From the NCBI RefSeq assembly GCF_030269925.1, contig NC_085118.1:12478001-12542000 (forward strand): a stretch of DNA of 64,000 nt, written 5' to 3'. The stretch comes from Bombyx mori (taxonomy: Eukaryota; Arthropoda; Insecta; Lepidoptera; Bombycidae). The translations under genes and the position numbers were made by a program. Below, piece by piece: positions 54,434-64,000 of the stretch. Within the stretch, counting starts at the first letter, position 1. Every line of letters starts with the position of its first letter. Under the pieces are notes generated by a model that saw only the letters and a list, made by a program, of their open reading frames with translations, ran no database searches and was not told the origin of the DNA.

Positions 54434-54873
54434 TCAGTAGTTTGGAACCTTTGGGTCTGCGGAGGGACTTCGGTTCCCTCTGTATTTAGTACCGAATGTT
54501 CCATGGGGAGTGCTCTGAGGAATTGTTCGAGATGATACCGGCATCTCGTTTTTACCATCGCACCGCCCGCCACCGGAGTAGAGTTCATCCATACTACCTG
54601 GAGCCACTGCGGTCATCGACAGTGCGTTTCCAGAGGTCTTTTCTGCCACGTACCATCCGGCTATGGAATGAGCTCCCCTCCACGGTGTTTCCCGAGCGCT
54701 ATGACATGTCCTTCTTTAAAAGAGGCTTGTGGAGAGTATTAAGCGATAGGCAGCGGCTTGGCTCTGCCCCTGGCATTGCTGAAGTCCATGGGCGACGGTA
54801 ACCACTCACCATCAGGTGGGCCGTATGCTCGTCTGCCTACAAGGGCAATAAAAAAAAAAAAAAAAAAAAAAAA
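54434..54873 (+). mobile_element. Jockey/CR1-type LINE, 3' end with poly(A)
   Basis: The frame 54496-54801 encodes [20 protein letters not shown], 'HRSRVHPYYLEPLRSSTVRF', [37 protein letters not shown] and runs on into the tail GCAGCGGCTTGG. It ends with GGGCAATA and about 24 A. The long A run and open frame suggest a fairly recent insertion. It is the only copy here that links this ORF end to the tail found alone in many places. Confidence 0.9.
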
Positions 54874-55214
54874 ACTTAAAAAAGGTGCAATTCGACGCCT
54901 TGTACGTATTTAAGGAAAATAAAAACACTTTAGCATAATTCATTATTTTATTTAACCTGCTGCTTTTAATTTACTGTGTATCTAGTGTGAAAGCCCTGCC
55001 TGCGACGACGACGAGACCGCGTCGAGGCGACAGAGTGGCGCCAAACACCCTTTCATCCAGCGTAAAGAACGGCGCAATGCTCAACCGCGTACTAACAAAA
55101 TACGAATGTTTTGTCAATTAGGTGCGCCTCGTTAAAACGTAAGCTGCCTGAGATGGAATACAGTTTAAAAAAAAAAAAGGATTACCTAGCTTTTTTGTGT
55201 TGTTACCCTAAAAT

Positions 55215-55436
55215 TTGAGTCCGCACGGGTAGGTAACCACAATCTCCGCCTATTTCTGCCGTGAAGCAGTAATGCGTTTCGGTCTGAAGGGTGAGGTAGC
55301 CGTCGTATACTGAGACCTTAGAACTTATATCCCAAGGTGGGTGGCGCATTTACGTTGTAGATGTCCATGGGCTCTTGTAACCACTTAACACCAGGTTGGG
55401 CTGTGAGCTCGTCCACCCACCTAAGCAACAAAAAAA
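55215..55436 (+). mobile_element. Bm1 SINE, 5'-truncated
   Basis: TGAGTCCGCACGGGTAGGTA, body, GGTTGGGCTGTGAGCTCGTC, CACCCACCTAAGCAACAAAA. A 2-bp change in the AATAAA-like end. Confidence 0.9.
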
Positions 55437-56409
55437 TTATATTTGACGGAAATTTAATTTAAAAAGCCCCCTCCCCGTGGTATATTACTGGAGGTTTAGT
55501 CCAAGCAGGGTTGACGTAAGACAGGCGGCGAATCGTAAAACACAAGCCAAATGACTATAGAGGATGATGAGATCGTCCGCCGATCCCAAATAATGAGAAT
55601 AACAGCAAGAAGAAATGTCTTATTTATTTGGTAAGGGGAAATGCTAAATCACTACTCACTTTGAGACAAGACTGAAGTATCAGATCTTAGACTCTAAACA
55701 GCCTTATTTGTTTGTGGTCTAGTAGGTGCTATTGTGGTATCCCGCACATGCTAAGTTCTTGTATAGAGCTTGCGATCCGCCTGGTGTTAGATGCTTACTG
55801 TAGTCCACTGACATCACAATGTCAATGCCATCGCCTTGAGGTCGATGTCTCAGTTGTATTGTAGAACGGTTGTCTCACCTTTCAAACTGGAAGATGGTTT
55901 TACCTACCCGTGAAAGGTCACGCTCCAACTTACTAATAAAATTAACTTTTGTTTATGGTATTTTCAGAATATTAATATTAATAACAGTGACTAAAGTAAT
56001 TTAAAAAAAACATTTCAACAGATTTTACTATCGTCATTTTATTGACGTGTTGTTCATCTGTGAATTTCACATTTGTCAATTGACAATTTTATCATATTAA
56101 AATTCATACTTTTAGTTTACTAGTCAAATCCGGCTTGCTTTACTGGCCGATTTTTAATTTGTCTTTGATTCCTGATCGCCAGTAAACTTCACAGAATCTC
56201 TGATGGGTCCATTTGGAGATCTTCTGAAAATTTCATCAAAATCGATCTAGCTATTTCAGAGCGCATATAGAACATAACAACTTTTGTAAATGTACTAGAG
56301 ACATCCGCCATTTCGCCCGCAACAAAATGCAATTTTATATTAAAACATAAAAGTCATAAGACGAATCAGAAAGCTAACTGCTTAAGAAAATTTTAGGTGA
56401 AAATATATA
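55437..56409. other. Spacer with decayed SINE
   Basis: 55775-55925 holds words of the older SINE type (TCCGCCTGGTGTTAGATGCT, TACTGTAGTCCACTGACATC, GTCTCACCTTTCAAACTGGA) in minus orientation. The rest has no recognised feature. Confidence 0.4.
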
Positions 56410-57044
56410 CAGTCAAAACCGTTTACTGCGACATCGTTTAATACAACATGCCGGTTATAATAACCAAGAACAAAGGTCCCGGCTGAATGCCATATGACCG
56501 CCTTATTAAAAATATTGCTTTCTACGACATTGGTAATAACGACATACCTCACTCATAAAACGACCACATTTAACTAATATTTCGGAGAATTAGATCTGTT
56601 AGAACGACCAGCTAAGCTGTATTGTAAACAATTTGAATAGGTATCCACATTTGTCTTCAATGGCTTTTAAAATCGGGAAAGAAAACAATAGGATTTAGTT
56701 TAGTGTAGGGTCTTTTCTAATTCTTAGAAACAAAACACGTGCATGCGGTAGTCATAGCCCGCTTCTTCATATCTCTTCAGTTAGTTAGTTACTTATCTAT
56801 ACACAAGACGCACCAAAACTTTGTGGAGTTATTCGTGAAACTTTCAAAATGTCGCAAAGAAAAAGAAAACAAATTAATATTGAAGAAAAATCGCGTATTA
56901 TGTAAATATATTTTTCCAATAATTCCCTATCGATTTGTTTGTACTTGCACGATACACATTAAACATCACCGGTTGTTACGACTATCGGTTTTTACGACTG
57001 AATATGAGCAGTCCCTTCGATGTCGTTATAACAGATTTTGACTG
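56410..57044 (+). mobile_element. pogo/Tigger-like element, deletion derivative
   Basis: Ends CAGTCAAAACCGTTTACTGC and GTTATAACAGATTTTGACTG are inverted, flanked by TA on both sides as in the Tc1/mariner superfamily. At 56849-56905 a short frame MSQRKRKQINIEEKSRIM ends at TAA; it resembles the start of pogo-type transposases (basic run, then IxEK of the psq-like DNA-binding domain). Another subterminal text pair, TACTGCGACATCG and CGATGTCGTTATAAC, is repeated. The body of the transposase is gone, leaving 635 bp. Confidence 0.8.
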
Positions 57045-57722
57045 TACAGTCTCTTTTATATGTATAGACCTACTAAAGTCTACTACTCTATTTATCAAAA
57101 TGTATTTACTTAACAAATAATATTTCAGACTTATAAGTTTTGAAAAATGATATTATAATCATACATGGTATCAAAACTATGTATATCATAGTTCTGAAAG
57201 TATTAGAACTATTTCTATTGATATGTACTATTTATTTGTTTTTTAATTGCATGGATTTTTTTCGTCTAATTTACTGTGATCTCTCGATTCATACACTCTA
57301 CTACAATGTATTTTAAACATAATATTATATCTAATGGCTTAATAAACAAATAAATAGTTACAAAATATCAAATGTTTTCGGAAAAAGTACACGACTTCCC
57401 TTTACGTTAACAATAGCTTTTCGTATCAATATTAAACAACAAAGTTCATTTCTCATTCGGAGATGTATTCAAAAGTTTGTTTTGAAGAAGGCAATTTATT
57501 TTGAAACGTAAGAAACTGTTCTTTACGAACACAATCCAAGGCGAAAGTCAAACATTAATACTTGACGACGACACTTACGAAAAGTCTCAAGTATATTTGA
57601 ACGAAGTTTGATTGGTTTTTATTAGTAGCTGAGCGAGTCGATCATTTCTTGTTGAACAGATACATTGATATTAGTCAATTCCGAGATCGGGTTTTTATGG
57701 TTTCGGCCTTGAAATTCACTTT
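57045..57722. other. AT-rich spacer
   Basis: No feature recognised. Confidence 0.4.
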
Positions 57723-58163
57723 TTATTTTTATTGATTAGATGTGTGGACGAGCTCACAGCCCACCTGGTGTTAAGTGGTTACTGGAGCCCATAGACATCT
57801 ACAACGTAAATGCGCCACACACCTTGAGATATAAGTTCTAAGGTCTCGGTATAGTCACAACGGCTGCCCCACCTTTCAAACCGAAACGCATTACTGCTTC
57901 ACGGCAGAAATAAGCGGGGCGGTGGTACCTACCCGTGCGGACTCACAAGAGGTCCTACCACCAGTAATTATGCAAATTATAATTTTGCGGGTTTGATTTT
58001 TTATTACACGATGTTATTCCTTCACCGTGGAAGTCAATCGTAAACATTTGTCAAGTACGTATTTCATTAGAAAAATTGGTACCCGCCTGCGGGATTCGAA
58101 CACCGGTACATCGCTCAACACAAATGCACCGGACGTCTTATCCTTTAGGCCACGACGACTTCA
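57723..58163 (-). mobile_element. Bm1 SINE, full length with tRNA-like head
   Basis: The best complete copy here. Minus-strand A-box-like TGGCCTAAAGGA (58152-58141) and B box GGTGTTCGAATCCC (58104-58091), then the body and a short T run (poly(A) side) at 57723. RNA polymerase III promoter parts are both intact. Confidence 0.93.
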
Positions 58164-59019
58164 TATTTACTAGTGATGTTAAAAGGTACATGTTCGTATA
58201 AATTTTGAAGAATATAATGAACGAGGGCCCACGAGGTAATGGACATTTATCCGAATCGGTATATATAGGTATTTATGGAAATAGTTTTTAATCTAATTTC
58301 TGGTATATGTCGTAGCTTAACTGTGAAATGTGGTCGCACTGTTATGATGCCCTCTGGTTCTTAATTCTGTTTTCATCATCACTTTTCCCGAATAGCATCA
58401 GCACTGATCCTTTAGTACAGAGCAATCCCTTTCTTCCCAGTCAGTCCTATTCCTAATTCCACGTGGCACGGTTGCTGTCATTGTTGTTATAATTCTTTGT
58501 ATTTCTATTCCATTTTTTTTTTTTTTAAATAACTCTAAAAGTAATACGCTTCTTTCTTGATTCAAAATTGATCCGCTACTCTTTAAACTACGCAGAGTTT
58601 CATTCAGTTCTCAAACAGAGGTGAGGCTTTATGGATCAGGAGGAAATTGCCGGATTTCCGATTACACGTTGAGCGCCGGCGGTAGGCGGCGTGTGTTAAA
58701 ATAGAATCTATTAAAACCTTCTATCGTTTAACAACTCGTGGTTGACCTTGGACAGGGTAGAACTCTAAAACTGACAGAGACAAATTGACACGTTCAGCGC
58801 GAAGAACATTTCCCCTCGATACATTTAGCTGTCTTGACTCCACCAGGAGACCAAGCTGGGTTAGAACTAACCGAGGTCTCATCTTCTATTACCCAGTTAC
58901 TATTTCGCAAGTCGCGTATAGAGCAGCTTACATGCTGTCTTCTTAAGTCACATTCATCCGTCCCCAAACTAACACACGGAGGGAATCCAATACTTAAACA
59001 GAAGGAATCGGATAAATTA
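58164..59019. other. Spacer
   Basis: Contains a T run at about 58507-58526. A frame 58834-59082 runs into the decayed SINE head and is unlikely to be a gene. Confidence 0.35.
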
Positions 59020-59176
59020 TCGGATTGTTCCCTCGTTGTGAAAGTCATTGATGAGTACGTGCTAAATGCGTATTTCCTTTGAAAAATTAGTGGGGTAATG
59101 CGGGATTTGATCACCGCCATAATCATTTGATACGACTTCACTAGGCGTCCTATTCTGTAGGCTACGACAACTTCAA
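59020..59176 (-). repeat. Decayed Bm1-like head
   Basis: CGTTGTGAAAGTCATTGATG, 'tcctttgaaaaattagtggg', 'gtaatgcgggatttgatcac', 'acttcactaggcgtcctatt' and GGCTACGACAACTTCA follow the minus-strand tRNA-like head of Bm1. Confidence 0.65.
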
Positions 59177-60584
59177 AGCGAATTTTGATGTTATTATATA
59201 ATTAATGAGTAAAGGTTTTATTAAATTCTCCTATCTATTTAAATACTTTATAATTTGTTAAGTTTCCAAAGGATGCTAGGAAACTTATGCAGACAATTTT
59301 CTTTGACATCTTATTACGTTACTGACCCCTGCTGATTGAGAACTGATCGCGACATCCACGGACTAACCATCGTAGTAATGCAATAATTCGTTCTAATTTG
59401 AAGAGCAGAAAGGTCGTTGTATTAATGCAATTGAGTGTTAAATATTACGTCTAGACACGTAAGCTGTACATAATAGTTTAAAACATCAAACGGCACGAGT
59501 TGATTGTGTCCCCAAGGAAAGTAATAAAAAGCCTTCATCGATGTACTAGCTACTACATTAAAGAAATAAATTTTGTTCAGTTTTTTGTCATGGTCGTTCG
59601 TTTAAGTATATTCGAAATATCTTTATTTCTGGGTCACACTCGAGAAAGGCGCTAACCGTTTCAAGTGGTCGGAGAAAAGAAAATCGCCTTTATTGCTCTT
59701 ATTCTACGATAATGACGGGAAAATGAATTATGAACTCGTAAAATCACTCGATTCGTATGTTGGTTGGCTTCGGAATTTTTGTGACCGCCCTACTGTTTTT
59801 GATTTAAAGGTTTAGTTTTTAGGGCTATAGTAATAAAGAATAATTTTGAATATATCAAAGATTTTACTTGAGTTGTAAAAGCCAATATATGCTATATAAA
59901 TCACGTTACGTTCTCTTCTAAATAGCGTCTCGGTATTTGGGTAATGTGTTCGTTAATTAATCTTGTAGTGTGGAAATAGAAAAAAGAAATACACAGCGCT
60001 TAACTTTTAAGCGGTCCTAATCTTTAATTTGTAATAAAAACCCAACATTCGTGTTTTCTAAGCTAACTTACATGATTTATTAATTTCTTCCTTTAACGAT
60101 CGATGTACCCTGGAAAATCCTAAAAAAATCGTACAAAACTTATTAGATTCATCTTTACGTTACGTTATGTCGTAGCGATTTGTTAATTCCAAATTTATCA
60201 ATTTTTAACATGTCAAAAGACAAAATATATTGCTGTCTCTTTTTCATACCTGAAGTGGTAAAATCATTACCATGACAGTATTCCCGGATTGCGAGATCGA
60301 ATTAACCGACTAAATTAAACTAAATCGTCACAATTTCAGCTAATGCAATTTGTTAAGGATAAAGTCAGGATGATAAAGTAAATATTTACGTAAATTCATG
60401 TCTATTACTGAGGAACGACTTGATTACGTGAGTGCGCTCATCTCTCTATCGTTGGATGCCAGGCGACGTCGGTATGTCGCGGACACTTCTACTGCTAAAG
60501 ACAGAGAACGAATAACTCCACGTTCTATTAAAATACTTTAGGAGTCGAACCTTGTAAACGAAGGGTTGGATGAGTAAATTAACC
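59177..60584. other. AT-rich spacer with one open stretch
   Basis: From 59606 to 59812 (+) a 68-codon open stretch (…WSEKRKSPLLLLFYDNDGKM, NYELVKSLDSYVGWLRNF…) lacks an early ATG; no family recognised. Otherwise nothing. Confidence 0.35.
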
Positions 60585-60775
60585 TACAGACACAGCCCAC
60601 TGAGTTTTTCGCCGGATTTTCTCAGTGGGTCGAGTTTCCTTATTCGGTGGTAGATTCTGCGAAGCAACGCTCTTGCTAGGGCTAGCAACGTCCTCTGGTT
60701 AGAGCCCAGAGAACTCACATACTCGCTCGGTGAATCTAGCATAACCGCTCGAGGTTACTAGAAGAGGTAGAAAAA
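60585..60775 (+). repeat. Jockey-type LINE 3' UTR
   Basis: ACAGACACAGCCCACTGAGT, TTTTCGCCGGATTTTCTCAG, 'gtggtagattctgcgaagca', 'ggttagagcccagagaactc' and TAGAAGAGGTAGAAAAAAA. Same family as 50808-51024. Confidence 0.8.
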
Positions 60776-60809
60776 AACCTTATAATTAATTTAAAAAAGT
60801 CTAGAATAG

Positions 60810-61093
60810 CACTACCCTATGTATTCGCCGACCGAGAGGGCTGGTGGTCGTGGCGCCGACGACCGCCGGTCCGGCGTCCCGAGGGGGAGGGTGATGGAAG
60901 AGATGTGCTCCGCACTAAACGCTTCACTTTCCCCCCTTTGCCTTTTCATGGGTTCTGTCTCATGCGAGGTTCGGACGCGGGTTGTTGAGCGACAGGAGGT
61001 TTTAGTCAGTTCGACTCCGACATGCCCCGCCCTTCATCCCCAGGGGAGGGCGGAAGTCCGGCGATTTCCTCCTGACAAAAAAAAAAAAAACAA
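60810..61093 (+). repeat. R1-type LINE 3' UTR and tail
   Basis: GC-rich: GTCGTGGCGCCGACGACCGC, CGGTCCGGCGTCCCGAGGGG, then AGTTCGACTCCGACATGCCC, CGCCCTTCATCCCCAGGGGA, GGGCGGAAGTCCGGCGATTT and A run. Same layout as 3541-3912. Confidence 0.6.
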
Positions 61094-62121
61094 CCCTATG
61101 TATTCACGTTCCTAAAAGGCGACTAAGGAATCATCAGAGAATCGGCAACACAGCTTACTGAATATTAATCATGCCAGCGTCCTGCCATCGTTACCCGGTT
61201 ATTGAGTATATCTTTATTAATAACAATCTATAAACAAAGTATCCATCCAATCTCAGTAGATTGGATACATTCAGGACTTAAACGAATTAAAAATCAGAGG
61301 AGTTAAAACGGTGTTGTCAACTTTGAACCAATTTCGAACTTAATATACGTATACACTTACCGGTGGTGGTTTTTGAAGTATTTGCTGGTAGGCGGTGGTT
61401 TGTCGGTATTAATAATGTCTATCAGTAGCGATCCACTCACGATGACGTGAGACATAGACATGTTCTTGGAAAAAAATAGGCAGTTAAGTATGCTATCTAT
61501 TTTTATAGGTCTTACTTACTTTTCTTTAACTAAATTAAGATTTTTGAAAGTCTCATCAGAAATTTGACAATGTTTTTGTAAAACCGTTTTCTAGTATAAA
61601 CTCTACATTTTAATCATAACATATCATATACTTTATAAGCCGAAAAAAAATCATCTGAAATTTCATCATTCACACTTCTCAAACGCTACCTAAAACCAGG
61701 CTTTTCTAATAAATATTAATCATTATGGTAGACTGCAGCACATAGCAATACGGCGGAGCGTATCGTCACGTACGCCCATTTCCGTCGACATTCATATGAT
61801 TTCTTAATAAAGTGCGATCCGAGGCCGATCCAGACGCCCATATCAATAAGTGGGGGGATATTTAATGAAATTCCCTGGAAGAATTCCTCGTCGCCTCCTA
61901 GGTGGGAATATACGGCTTTACTGCCCTCTATTATTCGATTATCGTTTTAAATTGGATTTTTCTTTGTGGTTGTATTATTATAGAATGTCTTACTGTTTAA
62001 TTTATTGATTTCGTATTTGGGTTTTGAGTAGTATTAAAAATCAGTAGTAAACTATTTTAGTTTAGGTCCTTTTACACGTAGAAACACGTAGGCTTAGAAT
62101 AATTTTTCGATTAAATTTTTC
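61094..62121. other. AT-rich spacer
   Basis: No feature recognised. Confidence 0.4.
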
Positions 62122-62372
62122 TGGTGGTAGGACCTCTTGTGTGTCCGCGCGGGTAGGTACCACCGCCCTGCTTATTTCTGCCGTGAAGCAGTTATGCGTT
62201 TCGGTTTGAAGGGTGGGGCAGCCGTTGTAACTATACTTGAGACCTTAGAACTTATATCTCAAGGTGGGTGGCGCATTTACGTTGTAGATGTCTATGGGCT
62301 CCAGTAACCACTTAACACCAAGTGGGCTGTGAGCTCGTCCACACATCTAAGCAATAAAAAAAAAACAATTAT
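62122..62372 (+). mobile_element. Bm1 SINE, 5'-truncated
   Basis: CTGGTGGTAGGACCTCTTGT, GTCCGCGCGGGTAGGTACCA, complete body, GTGAGCTCGTCCACACATCT AAGCAATA plus A run. Close to the consensus of the copies here. Confidence 0.93.
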
Positions 62373-62959
62373 CTCATTATATTGTTATTATCAAAATTAT
62401 CAATTATCCGATTGTTAGATGTAGTTTTTCAAATCACCTTAGCGAATCTGTGTCTTAGATTCGACCTCTGTTACGACTTTTGTCAAAAGAGCTTTATTTT
62501 TAATGGAAAAGTGACGTTTTTACAGGTGATGATTATACGTACATTTTTTTTATTAACTTAATAAAACTCTAGCACTGACATGAAGATAACGGATTATAAA
62601 GACCATCGGGTCAGCAAGTACTGCGTATGAGATGCTCATGTCAGGTGGAATAATACTAAAAAAAAAAACTTCAAAAAATTTATCACCTAGAATGTTAAAT
62701 ATCGGTTGGAACCGTGTAATCATCATCGTTGCGGTTAGAATTACTGAGAGAAAATTTCTAAAGCACGAATTTTATTTTATGATTTACGATTGTATATGTA
62801 TGCAGAGAAGCCATCTGGCCGGTCGTATATTTACATAATTGTGTCCCGCGAACGCTTCGAGGGTAATTTTGTGACGTACTCGTAGTTGTAGGTAATTATT
62901 TTTATTATTATTTTTTAATTTTTTTCTATTACATCAGATTTTGCATCCATATTACGTTC
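62373..62959. other. Spacer
   Basis: No feature recognised; the frame 62632-62838 is short and without likeness. Confidence 0.35.
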
Positions 62960-63185
62960 ATTAATCTTTCATATTATTATTATTATTATCAGCCCACAGA
63001 CGTCCACTGCTGGACATAGGCCTCCCCCAAGCCTCGCCACAAAGACCGGTCCTGCGCTGCTTGCATCCAGCGGATCCCCGCGAACCTCAATAGGTCGTTG
63101 GTATATCTTGTGGGAGGCCTACCCGCGCTACGTCTTCCGGTACGCGGTCGCTACTCAAGAACTTTCTGGCCTTTCACATCTTTCA
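62960..63185 (-). mobile_element. RTE-like LINE ORF2 end with (ATA)n tail
   Basis: The minus-strand frame FAGIRWMQAAQDRSLWRGLG EAYVQQWTSVG and stop (about 63084-62990) is a common C-terminus of lepidopteran non-LTR elements. A (ATA)n run follows as the 3' tail. The upstream part is frameshifted. Confidence 0.85.
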
Positions 63186-63815
63186 TATAGTATACCAGAA
63201 TTAAGTAAAAATAAGAACTACAATCTCGGAATAAAACAAAAACAATAATATTAATAAAAAACAAAAAATCTAAATTAACATCAAAACTACCTTAACTTAA
63301 AGGCTGGTTTGGATCCAGAGTGCTCAACATGCACACGTGTCCAGTGTTGCATTATTGGGCAGTCCAGATCCATTATATTATACATAATATATTATACATA
63401 ATATAATAACGCGTAAAGCTTAAGGACTAAGTCAGTATTTGATATTCGAACGTAATTCAAACTAAAATCATTTTGGGGATTCAGTTCCTTCCGGTGAATA
63501 GGATTAATAGGGTTAGGAAAGGAATAGATATTGATGATTTTAGGATCTCTGTCCAAAGTTTAACGCAAACTTCAGAACATGGTATGGCTTTAAAGATTTG
63601 CGTTCGGAGGATATTCGAGTTTTTTGAACTCGTAGCTCGGGGGCGCGGTGACAGCCTCTGAGTAACATTTGCTAATAATAAAATACAGGAGAAGAGACGA
63701 GAAGGAGCCAAAGACATAGGCCAGCACCTTAAGTATCAATTACGCCGAAGCTGTTTCGTTGTAATTTTAATCGAATTTCGTTAAAAACCGAAATAAGAGG
63801 AAGAACACATCGCAC
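63186..63815. other. Spacer
   Basis: A short AT-rich direct repeat (ATTATATTATACATAATAT twice, about 63370-63405). No gene recognised. Confidence 0.4.
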
Positions 63816-63924
63816 ATCTTCTTCTTCTTGCTTCGGTTTCCTCAATACTGAGGGTGGTGACCACCTCCTCGACACAAGAGTTTATTAAGGACAATTCCAC
63901 GCCATTTGCCTCTATCTTTTGCTT
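63816..63924 (-). mobile_element. RTE-type LINE 3' remnant
   Basis: TTCCTCAATACTGAGGGTGG, TGACCACCTCCTC matches the 3' side of the fragment at 6666-6946 (TTCCTCATTACTGAGGGTCG, TGACCACC). Confidence 0.65.
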
Positions 63925-64000
63925 TGCTTACATGGGTGGACGAGCTCACAGCCCACCTGGTGCTAAGTGGTTACAGGAGCCCATAGACATCTACAACGTA
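63925..64000 (-). mobile_element. Bm1 SINE, cut by the window edge
   Basis: GCTTACATGGGTGGACGAGC, CACAGCCCACCTGGTGCTAA and AGCCCATAGACATCTACAAC GTA are the 3' part of Bm1 on the minus strand. Confidence 0.9.

Noticed and set aside
58091..58152. tRNA gene suggested by A- and B-box-like sequences
   Set aside because: The boxes belong to the tRNA-derived head of Bm1; no acceptor stem or complete cloverleaf can be drawn, and the same text recurs in other SINE copies.
59606..59812. Open stretch with protein-like text (YDNDGKMNYELVKSLDSYVGW)
   Set aside because: No early ATG, no clear acceptor, no family; one 68-codon stretch is expected by chance in 40 kb.
1..64000. CRISPR array, phage, operon or bacterial defence system
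   Set aside because: Genes are spliced and eukaryotic; repeats are dispersed SINE/LINE/MITE copies, with no regular spacer pattern.

Overview
The window is nuclear DNA from a lepidopteran insect, almost certainly a silkworm (Bombyx). The basis is about a dozen well-preserved copies, and many decayed ones, of the tRNA-derived SINE Bm1, together with R1-, Jockey/CR1- and RTE-type LINE fragments, spliced genes with GT-AG introns and AT-rich spacer. No prokaryotic operon, CRISPR array, rRNA or stand-alone tRNA gene was seen.

Region by region. 1-1 kb: minus-strand 3' part of an R1-clade LINE with an in-frame stop. 2.2-12.3 kb (+): aminoacylase-1 (ACY1, peptidase M20), eight exons covering about 370 residues with all metal and catalytic motifs; the first exon was not found. 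Its introns hold Bm1 copies, MITEs, RTE remnants and helitron-like repeats, one MITE ending 28 bp before a splice acceptor. 12.3-13.3 kb: a cluster of inverted-repeat elements. 17.2-18.7 kb (+): a four-exon HYLS1-like centriolar gene. 19.3-20.6 kb (-): two-exon mitochondrial ribosomal protein L4, convergent with HYLS1. 21.2-23.4 kb (+): a decayed R1-clade LINE keeping 5' UTR, ORF1 coiled-coil and reverse transcriptase pieces.

From about 23.4 kb to the end I see no confident host gene: roughly 40 kb of repeat-rich intergenic or long-intron DNA. It holds three related elements that look like solo LTRs (TG...CA ends, 4-bp target duplications, TATA box), two of them split by later insertions (a Bm1 SINE; a Jockey-type LINE with a 10-bp duplication). 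It also holds two hAT-type elements (one sits exactly in the A box of a Bm1 SINE), a pogo/Tigger-like deletion derivative, a perfect 30-bp hairpin, a long imperfect palindrome, and many LINE 3' tails. A possible non-coding first exon lies near 34.4 kb.

The three host genes have unrelated jobs (cytosolic N-acyl amino acid hydrolysis, centriole/cilium assembly, mitochondrial translation) and show no sign of joint action. I found no convincing new biological system; the most informative content is the nested transposon record.
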